64,000 nucleotides of DNA, taken from Bathymodiolus brooksi (lineage: Eukaryota; Mollusca; Bivalvia; Mytilida; Modiolidae). Within the stretch, counting starts at the first letter, position 1. Every line of letters begins with the position of its first letter. The position numbers and the translations under genes are program-made. The stretch is from contig OY804588.1 of NCBI GenBank assembly GCA_963680875.1, positions 95,970,233-96,034,232 on the forward strand. Reading direction: 5' to 3'. The notes under the pieces are model-generated. The model worked only from the letters and a program-made list of their open reading frames with translations, was not told where the DNA came from and made no database searches. Below are positions 46,066 to 61,200 of this stretch, piece after piece.

Positions 46066-49000
46066 CTAATGGACATCTAAAGACATTTCATATTGGATAT
46101 CTAAAGACATTTCATATTGGACATCTAAAGACATTTCATATTGGATATCAAAAGACATTTCATATTGGACATCTAAAGACATTTCATATTGGACATCTAA
46201 ATACATTTTATATTGGACGTCTAAAGACATTTCATATTGAACATCTAAAGACATTTCATATTGGACATCTAAATACATTTCATATTGGTTATCTAAAGAC
46301 ATTTCATATTGGAGATCTAAAGACATTTCATATTGGACATCAAAAGACATTTCATATTGGACATCTAAAGACATTTCATATTGGACATCAAAAGACATTT
46401 CATATTGGACATCAAAAGACATTTTATATTGGACATCTACAGACATTTCATATTGGACATCTAAAGACATTTCATATTGAACATCTAAATACATTTCATA
46501 TTGGTCATCTAAAAACATTTCATATTGGACATCTAAAGACATTTCATATTGGACATCTAAAGACATTTCATATTGGACATCTAAAGACATTTCATATTGG
46601 ACATCAAAAGACATTTCATATTGGACATCAAAAGACTTTTCATATTGGACATCTAAATACATTTCATATTGGACACCTAAATACATTTCATATTGGACAT
46701 CTAAAGACATTTCATATTAGACATCTAAAGACCTTTCATATTGGACATCTAAATACATTTCATATTGGACATCTAAATACATTTCATATTAGACATCTAA
46801 AGACATTTCATATTAGACATCTAAATACATTTCATATTGGACATCTAAAGACATTTCATATTGGACATGTAAAGACATTTCATATTGAATATCTAAAGAC
46901 ATTTCATATTGAACATCTAAATACATTTCATATTGGTCATCTAAAGACATTTCATATTGGACATCAAAAGAAATTTCATATTGGACATCTAAAGACATTT
47001 CATATTGGACATCTAAAGACATTTCATATTGGACATCTAAATACATTTCATATTGGACATCTATATACATTTCATATTGGACATCTAAAGACATTTCATA
47101 TTGGATATCTAAAGACATTTCATATTAGACATCAAAAGACATTTCATATTGGACATCTAAAGACATTTCATATTGGACATCTAAAGACATTTCATATTGG
47201 ACATCTAAAGACATTTCATATTGGACATCTAAAGACATTTCATATTGGATATCAAAAGACATTTCATATTGGACATCTAAAGACATTTCATATTGGACAT
47301 CTAAATACATTTTATATTGGACGTCTAAAGACATTTCATATTGGACATCTAAAGACATTTCATATTGAACATCTAAAGACATTTCATATTGGACATCTAA
47401 ATACATTTCATATTGGTTATCTAAAGACATTTCATATTGGAGATCTAAAGACATTTCATATTGGACATCTAAAGACATTTCATATTGGACATCTAAAGAC
47501 ATTTCATATTGGACATCTAAAGACATTTCATATTGGACATCAAAAGACATTTTATATTGGACATCTACAGACATTTCATATTGAACATCTAAATACATTT
47601 CATATTGGTCATCGAAAAACATTTCATATTGGACATCTAAAGACATTTCATATTGGACATCTAAAGACATTTCATATTGGACATCTAAAGACATTTCATA
47701 TTGGACATCAAAAGACATTTCATATTGGACATCTAAAGACATTTCATATTGGACATCTAAAGACATTTCCTATTGGACATCTAAATACATTTCATATTGG
47801 ACATCTAAATACATTTCATATTGGACATCAAAAGACATTTCATATTAGACATCTAAAGACATTTCATATTGGACATCTAAAGACATTTCATATTGGACAT
47901 TTAAATACATTTCATATTGGATATCTAAATACATTTCATATTGGACATGTAAAGGCATTTCCTATTGGACATCTAAAGACATTTCATATTGGATATCTAA
48001 AGACATTTCATATTGGCCATCTAAAGACATTTCATATTGGACATCTAAAGACATTTCATATTAGACATCTAAAGACATTTCATATTGGACATCTAAAGAC
48101 ATTTCATATTGGATATCAAAAGACATTTCATATTGGACATCTAAATACATTTTATATTGAACGTCTAAAGACATTTCATATTGGACATCAAAAGACATTT
48201 CATATTGAACATCTAAAGACATTTCATATTGGACATCTAAATACATTTCATATTGGTTATCTAAAGACATTTCATATTGGAGATCTAAAGACATTTCATA
48301 TTGGACATCTAAAGACATTTCATATTGGACATCTAAAGACATTTCATATTGGACATCTAAAGACATTTCATATTGGACATCAAAAGACATTTTATATTGG
48401 ACATCTACAGACATTTCATATTGGACATCTAAAGACATTTCATATTGAACATCTAAATACATTTCATATTGGTCATCTAAAAACATTTCATATTGGACAT
48501 CTAAAGACATTTCATATTGGACATCTAAAGACATTTCATATTGGACATCTAAAGACATTTCATATTGGACATCTAAAGACATTTCATATTGGACATCAAA
48601 AGACTTTTCATATTGGACATCTAAATACATTTCATATTGGACACCTAAATACATTTCATATTGGACATCTAAAGACATTTCATATTAGACATCTAAAGAC
48701 CTTTCATATTGGACATCTAAATACATTTCATATTGGACATCTAAATACATTTCATATTAGACATCTAAAGACATTTCATATTAGACATCTAAATACATTT
48801 CATATTGGACATCTAAAGACATTTCATATTGGACATGTAAAGACATTTCATATTGAATATCTAAAGACATTTCATATTGAACATCTAAATACATTTCATA
48901 TTGGTCATCTAAAGACATTTCATATTGGACATCAAAAGAAATTTCATATTGGACATCTAAAGACATTTCATATTGGACATCTAAAGACATTTCATATTGG

Positions 49001-49085
49001 ACATCTAAATACATTTCATATTGGACATCTATATACATTTCATATTGGACATCTAAAGACATTTCATATTGGATATCTAAAGACA
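46066..49085. repeat. Higher-order block C, copy 3
   Basis: Landmarks 46813, 47125, 48061 and 48781 correspond to 38965, 39157, 40141 and 40813 in copy 2. Offsets are 7,848, 7,968, 7,920 and 7,968 bp, all multiples of 24. A GAACGTCTA variant at about 48159 recurs only near 61527. After 49085 the order follows a GTAAAGGCATTTCC module instead of the TTTCCTATT module seen in copy 2. Confidence 0.82.
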
Positions 49086-49188
49086 TTTCATATTAGACAT
49101 CTAAAGACATTTCATATTGGACATCTAAAGACATTTCATATTGGACATCTAAAGACATTTCATATTAGACATCAAAAGACATTTCATA

Positions 49189-51300
49189 TTAGACATCTAA
49201 AGACATTTCATATTGGACATCTAAAGACATTTCAAATTGGACATCTAAAGACATTTCATATTGGACATCTAAATACATTTCATATTGGACATCTAAAGAC
49301 ATTTCATATTGGACATCTAAAGACCTTTCATATTGGACATCTAAAGACATTTCATATTGGACATCTAAAGACATTTCATATTGGACATTTAAATACAATT
49401 CATATTGGATATCTAAATACATTTCATATTGGACATGTAAAGGCATTTCCTATTGGACATCTAAAGACATTTCATATTGGATATCTAAAGACATTTCATA
49501 TTGGCCATCTAAAGACATTTCATATTGGACATCTAAAGACATTTCATATTAGACATCTAAAGACATTTCATATTGGACATCTAAAGACATTTCATATTGG
49601 ATATCAAAAGACATTTCATATTGGACATCTAAAGACATTTCATATTGGACATCTAAATACATTTTATATTGGACGTCTAAAGACATTTCATATTGGACAT
49701 CTAAAGACATTTCATATTGAACATCTAAAGACATTTCATATTGGACATCTAAATACATTTCATATTGGTTATCTAAAGACATTTCATATTGGAGATCTAA
49801 AGACATTTCATATTGGACATCTAAAGACATTTCATATTGGACATCTAAAGACATTTCATATTGGACATCTAAAGACATTTCATATTGGACATCAAAAGAC
49901 ATTTTATATTGGACATCTACAGACATTTCATATTGGACATCTAAAGACATTTCATATTGGACATCTAAATACATTTCATATTGGTTATCTAAAGACATTT
50001 CATATTGGTCATCTAAAAACATTTCATATTGGACATCTAAAGACATTTCATATTGGACATCTAAAGACATTTCATATTGGACATCTAAAGACATTTCATA
50101 TTGGACATCAAAAGACATTTCATATTGGACATCAAAAGACTTTTCATATTGGACATCTAAATACATTTCATATTGGACACCTAAATACATTTCATATTGG
50201 ACATCTAAAGACATTTCATATTAGACATCTAAAGACCTTTCATATTGGACATCTAAATACATTTCATATTGGACATCTAAAGACATTTCATATTAGACAT
50301 CTAAATACATTTCATATTGGACATCTAAAGACATTTCATATTGGACATGTAAAGACATTTCATATTGAATATCTAAAGACATTTCATATTGAACATCTAA
50401 ATACATTTCATATTGGTCATCTAAAGACATTTCATATTGGACATCAAAAGAAATTTCATATTGGACATCTAAAGACATTTCATATTGGACATCTAAAGAC
50501 ATTTCATATTGGACATCTAAATACATTTCATATTGGACATCTATATACATTTCATATTGGACATCTAAAGACATTTCATATTGGATATCTAAAGACATTT
50601 CATATTAGACATCAAAAGACATTTCATATTGGACATCTAAAGACATTTCATATTGGACATCTAAAGACATTTCATATTGGACATCAAAAGACATTTCATA
50701 TTGGACATCTAAAGACATTTCATATTGGACATCTAAAGACATTTCATATTGGATATCAAAAGACATTTCATATTGGACATCTAAAGACATTTCATATTGG
50801 ACATCTAAATACATTTTATATTGGACGTCTAAAGACATTTCATATTGGACATCTAAAGACATTTCATATTGAACATCTAAAGACATTTCATATTGGACAT
50901 CTAAATACATTTCATATTGGTTATCTAAAGACATTTCATATTGGAGATCTAAAGACATTTCATATTGGACATCTACAGACATTTCATATTGGACATCTAA
51001 AGACATTTCATATTGAACATCTAAATACATTTCATATTGGTCATCGAAAAACATTTCATATTGGACATCTAAAGACATTTCATATTGGACATCTAAAGAC
51101 ATTTCATATTGGACATCTAAAGACATTTCATATTGGACATCAAAAGACATTTCATATTGGACATCTAAAGACATTTCATATTGGACATCTAAAGACATTT
51201 CCTATTGGACATCTAAATACATTTCATATTGGACATCTAAATACATTTCATATTGGACATCAAAAGACATTTCATATTAGACATCTAAAGACATTTCATA
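49189..51300. repeat. Partial block C copy with ACAATTCAT marker
   Basis: This segment carries the first ACAATTCAT monomer (about 49394), which recurs near 52456, 56114 and 62763 and nowhere earlier that I saw. The stretch from 48781 to about 50214 maps to 62149-63462 at 13,368 bp on the left. A CATCGAAAAACA module follows at about 51044. One GGTTATCTAAAG monomer appears at two nearby places (about 49761 and 49982), suggesting a small internal exchange. Confidence 0.75.
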
Positions 51301-54300
51301 TTGGACATCTAAAGACATTTCATATTGGACATTTAAATACATTTCATATTGGATATCTAAATACATTTCATATTGGACATGTAAAGGCATTTCCTATTGG
51401 ACATCTAAAGACATTTCATATTGGACATGTAAAGACATTTCATATTGAACATCTAAAGACATTTCATATTGAACATCTAAATACATTTCATATTGGTTAT
51501 CTAAAGACATTTCATATTGGAGATCTAAAGACATTTCATATTGGACATCTAAAGACATTTCATATTGGACATCTAAAGACATTTCATATTGGACATCTAA
51601 AGACATTTCATATTGGACATCAAAAGACATTTTATATTGGACATCTACAGACATTTCATATTGGACATCTAAAGACATTTCATATTGAACATCTAAATAC
51701 ATTTCATATTGGTCATCTAAAAACATTTCATATTGGACATCTAAAGACATTTCATATTAGACATCTAAAGACCTTTCATATTGGACATCTAAATACATTT
51801 CATATTGGACATCTAAATACATTTCATATTAGACATCTAAAGACATTTCATATTAGACATCTAAATACATTTCATATTGGACATCTAAAGACATTTCATA
51901 TTGGACATGTAAAGACATTTCATATTGAATATCTAAAGACATTTCATATTGAACATCTAAATACATTTCATATTGGTCATCTAAAGACATTTCATATTGG
52001 ACATCAAAAGAAATTTCATATTGGACATCTAAAGACATTTCATATTGGACATCTAAAGACATTTCATATTGGACATCTAAATACATTTCATATTGGACAT
52101 CTATATACATTTCATATTGGACATCTAAAGACATTTCATATTGGATATCTAAAGACATTTCATATTAGACATCTAAAGACATTTCATATTGGACATCTAA
52201 AGACATTTCATATTGGACATCTAAAGACATTTCATATTAGACATCAAAAGACATTTCATATTAGACATCTAAAGACATTTCATATTGGACATCTAAAGAC
52301 ATTTCAAATTGGACATCTAAAGACATTTCATATTGGACATCTAAATACATTTCATATTGGACATCTAAAGACATTTCATATTGGACATCTAAAGACCTTT
52401 CATATTGGACATCTAAAGACATTTCATATTGGACATCTAAAGACATTTCATATTGGACATTTAAATACAATTCATATTGGATATCTAAATACATTTCATA
52501 TTGGACATGTAAAGGCATTTCCTATTGGACATCTAAAGACATTTCATATTGGATATCTAAAGACATTTCATATTGGCCATCTAAAGACATTTCATATTGG
52601 ACATCTAAAGACATTTCATATTAGACATCTAAAGACATTTCATATTGGACATCTAAAGACATTTCATATTGGATATCAAAAGATATTTCATATTGGACAT
52701 CTAAAGACATTTCATATTGGACATCTAAATACATTTTATATTGGACGTCTAAAGACATTTCATATTGGACATCTAAAGACATTTCATATTGAACATCTAA
52801 AGACATTTCATATTGGACATCTAAATACATTTCATATTGGTTATCTAAAGACATTTCATATTGGAGATCTAAAGACATTTCATATTGGACATCTAAAGAC
52901 ATTTCATATTGGACATCTAAAGACATTTCATATTGGACATCTAAAGACATTTCATATTGGACATCAAAAGACATTTTATATTGGACATCTACAGACATTT
53001 CATATTGGACATCTAAAGACATTTCATATTGAACATCTAAATACATTTCATATTGGTCATCTAAAAACATTTCATATTGGACATCTAAAGACATTTCATA
53101 TTGGACATCTAAAGACATTTCATATTGGACATCTAAAGACATTTCATATTGGACATCAAAAGACATTTCATATTGGACATCTAAAGACATTTCATATTGG
53201 ACATCTAAAGACATTTCCTATTGGACATCTAAATACATTTCATATTGGACATCTAAATACATTTCATATTGGACATCAAAAGACATTTCATATTAGACAT
53301 CTAAAGACATTTCATATTGGACACCTAACGATATTTCATATTGGACATCTAAGGACATTTCATATTGGACATCTAAAGACATTTCATATTGAACATCAAA
53401 ATACATTTCATATTGGTCATCTAAAGACATTTCATATTGGACATCAAAAGAAATTTCATATTGGACATCTAAAGACATTTCATATTGGACATCTAAAGAC
53501 ATTTCCTATTGGACATCAAAAGACTTTTCATATTGAACATCAAAAGACATTTCATATTGGACATCTAAATACATTTCATATTGGACATCTAAAGACATTT
53601 CATATTGGACATCTAAATACATTTCATATTGGACATCTAAATACATTTCATATTAGACATCTAAAGACATTTCATATTAGACATCTAAAGACATTTCATA
53701 TTGGACATCTAAAGATATTTCATATTGGACATCTAAAGACATTTCATATTGGACATCTAAATACATTTTATATTGGACATCTAAAGACATTTCATATTGG
53801 ACATCTAAAGACCTTTCATATTGGACATCTAAAGACATTTCATATTGGACATCTAAATACATTTCATATTGGACATCTAAAAACATTTCATATTGGACAT
53901 CTAAAGACATTTCATATTGGACATCTAAATACGTTTCAATTTGGACATCTAAATACATTTCATATTGGACATCTAAATACATTTCATATTGGACATCAAA
54001 AGACATTTCATATTGGACATCTAAAGACATTTCATATTGGACATCTAAAGACATTTCATTTTGGACATCAAAAGACATTTCATATTGGACATCAAAAGAC
54101 ATTTCATATTGGACATCAAAAGACTTTTCATATTGGACATCTAAATACATTTCATATTGGACAGCTAAATACATTTCATATTGGACATCTAAAGACATTT
54201 CATATTAGACATCTAAAGACCTTTCATATTGGACATCTAAATACATTTCATATTGGACATCTAAATACATTTCATATTAGACATCTAAAGACATTTCATA

Positions 54301-54564
54301 TTAGACATCTAAATACATTTCATATTGGACATCTAAAGACATTTCATATTGGACATGTAAAGACATTTCATATTGAATATCTAAAGACATTTCATATTGA
54401 ACATCTAAATACATTTCATATTGGTCATCTAAAGACATTTCATATTGGACATCAAAAGAAATTTCATATTGGACATCTAAAGACATTTCATATTGGACAT
54501 CTAAAGACATTTCATATTGGACATCTAAATACATTTCATATTGGACATCTATATACATTTCATA
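50917..54564. repeat. 3,648-bp (152-monomer) tandem duplication, first copy
   Basis: Landmarks 51394, 51853, 52261, 52621, 53293 and 53677 all map to the second copy at exactly 3,648 bp. The left limit is set by the GGTTATCTAAAG monomer near 50921, whose counterpart near 54569 directly follows a CTATATACA monomer, giving the head-to-tail junction. The only difference I noticed is AAAGATATTT at about 53713 against AAAGACATTT in copy two. The high identity suggests a very recent duplication, or an assembly artefact. Confidence 0.88.
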
Positions 54565-57500
54565 TTGGTTATCTAAAGACATTTCATATTGGAGATCTAA
54601 AGACATTTCATATTGGACATCTACAGACATTTCATATTGGACATCTAAAGACATTTCATATTGAACATCTAAATACATTTCATATTGGTCATCGAAAAAC
54701 ATTTCATATTGGACATCTAAAGACATTTCATATTGGACATCTAAAGACATTTCATATTGGACATCTAAAGACATTTCATATTGGACATCAAAAGACATTT
54801 CATATTGGACATCTAAAGACATTTCATATTGGACATCTAAAGACATTTCCTATTGGACATCTAAATACATTTCATATTGGACATCTAAATACATTTCATA
54901 TTGGACATCAAAAGACATTTCATATTAGACATCTAAAGACATTTCATATTGGACATCTAAAGACATTTCATATTGGACATTTAAATACATTTCATATTGG
55001 ATATCTAAATACATTTCATATTGGACATGTAAAGGCATTTCCTATTGGACATCTAAAGACATTTCATATTGGACATGTAAAGACATTTCATATTGAACAT
55101 CTAAAGACATTTCATATTGAACATCTAAATACATTTCATATTGGTTATCTAAAGACATTTCATATTGGAGATCTAAAGACATTTCATATTGGACATCTAA
55201 AGACATTTCATATTGGACATCTAAAGACATTTCATATTGGACATCTAAAGACATTTCATATTGGACATCAAAAGACATTTTATATTGGACATCTACAGAC
55301 ATTTCATATTGGACATCTAAAGACATTTCATATTGAACATCTAAATACATTTCATATTGGTCATCTAAAAACATTTCATATTGGACATCTAAAGACATTT
55401 CATATTAGACATCTAAAGACCTTTCATATTGGACATCTAAATACATTTCATATTGGACATCTAAATACATTTCATATTAGACATCTAAAGACATTTCATA
55501 TTAGACATCTAAATACATTTCATATTGGACATCTAAAGACATTTCATATTGGACATGTAAAGACATTTCATATTGAATATCTAAAGACATTTCATATTGA
55601 ACATCTAAATACATTTCATATTGGTCATCTAAAGACATTTCATATTGGACATCAAAAGAAATTTCATATTGGACATCTAAAGACATTTCATATTGGACAT
55701 CTAAAGACATTTCATATTGGACATCTAAATACATTTCATATTGGACATCTATATACATTTCATATTGGACATCTAAAGACATTTCATATTGGATATCTAA
55801 AGACATTTCATATTAGACATCTAAAGACATTTCATATTGGACATCTAAAGACATTTCATATTGGACATCTAAAGACATTTCATATTAGACATCAAAAGAC
55901 ATTTCATATTAGACATCTAAAGACATTTCATATTGGACATCTAAAGACATTTCAAATTGGACATCTAAAGACATTTCATATTGGACATCTAAATACATTT
56001 CATATTGGACATCTAAAGACATTTCATATTGGACATCTAAAGACCTTTCATATTGGACATCTAAAGACATTTCATATTGGACATCTAAAGACATTTCATA
56101 TTGGACATTTAAATACAATTCATATTGGATATCTAAATACATTTCATATTGGACATGTAAAGGCATTTCCTATTGGACATCTAAAGACATTTCATATTGG
56201 ATATCTAAAGACATTTCATATTGGCCATCTAAAGACATTTCATATTGGACATCTAAAGACATTTCATATTAGACATCTAAAGACATTTCATATTGGACAT
56301 CTAAAGACATTTCATATTGGATATCAAAAGATATTTCATATTGGACATCTAAAGACATTTCATATTGGACATCTAAATACATTTTATATTGGACGTCTAA
56401 AGACATTTCATATTGGACATCTAAAGACATTTCATATTGAACATCTAAAGACATTTCATATTGGACATCTAAATACATTTCATATTGGTTATCTAAAGAC
56501 ATTTCATATTGGAGATCTAAAGACATTTCATATTGGACATCTAAAGACATTTCATATTGGACATCTAAAGACATTTCATATTGGACATCTAAAGACATTT
56601 CATATTGGACATCAAAAGACATTTTATATTGGACATCTACAGACATTTCATATTGGACATCTAAAGACATTTCATATTGAACATCTAAATACATTTCATA
56701 TTGGTCATCTAAAAACATTTCATATTGGACATCTAAAGACATTTCATATTGGACATCTAAAGACATTTCATATTGGACATCTAAAGACATTTCATATTGG
56801 ACATCAAAAGACATTTCATATTGGACATCTAAAGACATTTCATATTGGACATCTAAAGACATTTCCTATTGGACATCTAAATACATTTCATATTGGACAT
56901 CTAAATACATTTCATATTGGACATCAAAAGACATTTCATATTAGACATCTAAAGACATTTCATATTGGACACCTAACGATATTTCATATTGGACATCTAA
57001 GGACATTTCATATTGGACATCTAAAGACATTTCATATTGAACATCAAAATACATTTCATATTGGTCATCTAAAGACATTTCATATTGGACATCAAAAGAA
57101 ATTTCATATTGGACATCTAAAGACATTTCATATTGGACATCTAAAGACATTTCCTATTGGACATCAAAAGACTTTTCATATTGAACATCAAAAGACATTT
57201 CATATTGGACATCTAAATACATTTCATATTGGACATCTAAAGACATTTCATATTGGACATCTAAATACATTTCATATTGGACATCTAAATACATTTCATA
57301 TTAGACATCTAAAGACATTTCATATTAGACATCTAAAGACATTTCATATTGGACATCTAAAGACATTTCATATTGGACATCTAAAGACATTTCATATTGG
57401 ACATCTAAATACATTTTATATTGGACATCTAAAGACATTTCATATTGGACATCTAAAGACCTTTCATATTGGACATCTAAAGACATTTCATATTGGACAT

Positions 57501-58212
57501 CTAAATACATTTCATATTGGACATCTAAAAACATTTCATATTGGACATCTAAAGACATTTCATATTGGACATCTAAATACGTTTCAATTTGGACATCTAA
57601 ATACATTTCATATTGGACATCTAAATACATTTCATATTGGACATCAAAAGACATTTCATATTGGACATCTAAAGACATTTCATATTGGACATCTAAAGAC
57701 ATTTCATTTTGGACATCAAAAGACATTTCATATTGGACATCAAAAGACATTTCATATTGGACATCAAAAGACTTTTCATATTGGACATCTAAATACATTT
57801 CATATTGGACAGCTAAATACATTTCATATTGGACATCTAAAGACATTTCATATTAGACATCTAAAGACCTTTCATATTGGACATCTAAATACATTTCATA
57901 TTGGACATCTAAATACATTTCATATTAGACATCTAAAGACATTTCATATTAGACATCTAAATACATTTCATATTGGACATCTAAAGACATTTCATATTGG
58001 ACATGTAAAGACATTTCATATTGAATATCTAAAGACATTTCATATTGAACATCTAAATACATTTCATATTGGTCATCTAAAGACATTTCATATTGGACAT
58101 CAAAAGAAATTTCATATTGGACATCTAAAGACATTTCATATTGGACATCTAAAGACATTTCATATTGGACATCTAAATACATTTCATATTGGACATCTAT
58201 ATACATTTCTTA
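54565..58212. repeat. 3,648-bp tandem duplication, second copy
   Basis: This follows the first copy directly with no intervening sequence. Its right end is seen where the CTATATACA monomer near 58200 is followed by TTTCTTATTGG. At the equivalent place in copy one (about 54560) the order jumps to GGTTATCTAAAG. Both copies hold one ACGTTTCAATTTGG, one CACCTAACGATATTT, one CATCGAAAAACA and one ACAGCTAAAT monomer. Confidence 0.87.
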
Positions 58213-61200
58213 TTGGACATCTAAAGACATTTCATATTGGATATCTAAAGACATTTCATATTAGACATCTAAAGACATTTCATATTGGACATCTAAAGAC
58301 ATTTCATATTGGACATCTAAAGACATTTCATATTAGACATCAAAAGACATTTCATATTAGACATCTAAAGACATTTCATATTGGACATCTAAAGACATTT
58401 CAAATTGGACATCTAAAGACATTTCATATTGGACATCTAAATACATTTCATATTGGCCATCTAAAGACATTTCATATTGGATATCTAAAGACCTTTCATA
58501 TTGGACATCTAAAGACATTTCATATTGGACATCTAAAGACATTTCATATTGGACATTTAAATACATTTCATATTGGATATCTAAAGACATTTCATATTGG
58601 CCATCTAAAGACATTTCATATTGGACATCTAAAGACATTTCATATTAGACATCTAAAGACATTTCATATTGGACATCTAAAGACATTTCATATTGGATAT
58701 CAAAAGACATTTCATATTGGACATCTAAAGACATTTCATATTGGACATCTAAATACGTTTCAATTTGGACATCTAAATACATTTCATATTGGACATCTAA
58801 ATACATTTCATATTGAACATCAAAAGACATTTCCTATTGGACATCTAAATACATTTCATATTGGACATCAAAAGACATTTCATATTGGACATCTAAAGAC
58901 ATTTCATATTGGACATCTAAAGACATTTCATTTTGGACATCAAAAGACATTTCATATTGGACATCAAAAGACATTTCATATTGGACATCAAAAGACTTTT
59001 CATATTGGACATCTAAATACATTTCATATTGGACAGCTAAATACATTTCATATTGGACATCTAAAGACATTTCATATTAGACATCTAAAGACATTTCATA
59101 TTGGACATCTAAATACATTTCATATTGGACATCTAAATACATTTCATATTAGACATCTAAAGACATTTCATATTAGACATCTAAATACATTTCATATTGG
59201 ACATCTACAGACATTTCATATTGGACATGTAAAGACATTTCATATTGAATATCTAAAGACATTTCATATTGAACATCTAAATACATTTCATATTGGTCAT
59301 CTAAAGACATTTCATATTGGACATCAAAAGAAATTTCATATTGGACATCTAAAGACATTTCATATTGGACATCTAAAGACATTTCATATTGGACATCTAA
59401 AGACATTTCATATTGGACATCAAAAGACATTTTATATTGGACATCTACAGACATTTCATATTGGACATCTAAAGACATTTCATATTGAACATCTAAATAC
59501 ATTTCATATTGGTCATCTAAAAACATTTCATATTGGACATCTAAAGACATTTCATATTGGACATCTAAAGACATTTCATATTGGACATCTAAAGACATTT
59601 CATATTGGACATCAAAAGACATTTCATATTGGACATCTAAAGACATTTCATATTGGACATCTAAAGACATTTCCTATTGGACATCTAAATACATTTCATA
59701 TTGGACATCTAAATACATTTCATATTGGACATCAAAAGACATTTCATATTAGACATCTAAAGACATTTCATATTGGACACCTAACGATATTTCATATTGG
59801 ACATCTAAGGACATTTCATATTGGACATCTAAAGACATTTCATATTGGACATCTAAAGACCTTTCATATTGGACATCTAAAGACATTTCATATTGGACAT
59901 CTAAATACATTTCATATTGGACATCTAAAGACATTTCATATTGGACATCTAAATACGTTTCAATTTGGACATCTAAATACATTTCATATTGGACATCTAA
60001 ATACATTTCATATTGAACATCAAAAGACATTTCCTATTGGACATCTAAATACATTTCATATTGGACATCAAAAGACATTTCATATTGGACATCTAAAGAC
60101 ATTTCATATTGGACATCTAAAGACATTTCATTTTGGACATCAAAAGACATTTCATATTGGACATCAAAAGACATTTCATATTGGACATCAAAAGACTTTT
60201 CATATTGGACATCTAAATACATTTCATATTGGACAGCTAAATACATTTCATATTGGACATCTAAATACATTTTATATTGGACGTCTAAAGACATTTCATA
60301 TTGGACATCTAAAGACATTTCATATTGAACATCTAAAGACATTTCATATTGGACATCTAAATACATTTCATATTGGTTATCTAAAGACATTTCATATTGG
60401 AGATCTAAAGACATTTCATATTGGACATCTACAGACATTTCATATTGGACATCTAAAGACATTTCATATTGAACATCTAAATACATTTCATATTGGTCAT
60501 CGAAAAACATTTCATATTGGACATCTAAAGACATTTCATATTGGACATCTAAAGACATTTCATATTGGACATCTAAAGACATTTCATATTGGACATCAAA
60601 AGACATTTCATATTGGACATCTAAAGACATTTCATATTGGACATCTAAAGACATTTCCTATTGGACATCTAAATACATTTCATATTGGACATCTAAATAC
60701 ATTTCATATTGGACATCAAAAGACATTTCATATTAGACATCTAAAGACATTTCATATTGGACATCTAAAGACATTTCATATTGGACATTTAAATACATTT
60801 CATATTGGATATCTAAATACATTTCATATTGGACATCTAAAGACATTTCATATTGGACATGTAAAGACATTTCATATTGAACATCTAAAGACATTTCATA
60901 TTGAACATCTAAATACATTTCATATTGGTTATCTAAAGACATTTCATATTGGAGATCTAAAGACATTTCATATTGGACATCTAAAGACATTTCATATTGG
61001 ACATCTAAAGACATTTCATATTGGACATCTAAAGACATTTCATATTGGACATCAAAAGACATTTTATATTGGACATCTACAGACATTTCATATTGGACAT
61101 CTAAAGACATTTCATATTGAACATCTAAATACATTTCATATTGGTCATCTAAAAACATTTCATATTGGACATCTAAAGACATTTCATATTGGACATCTAA

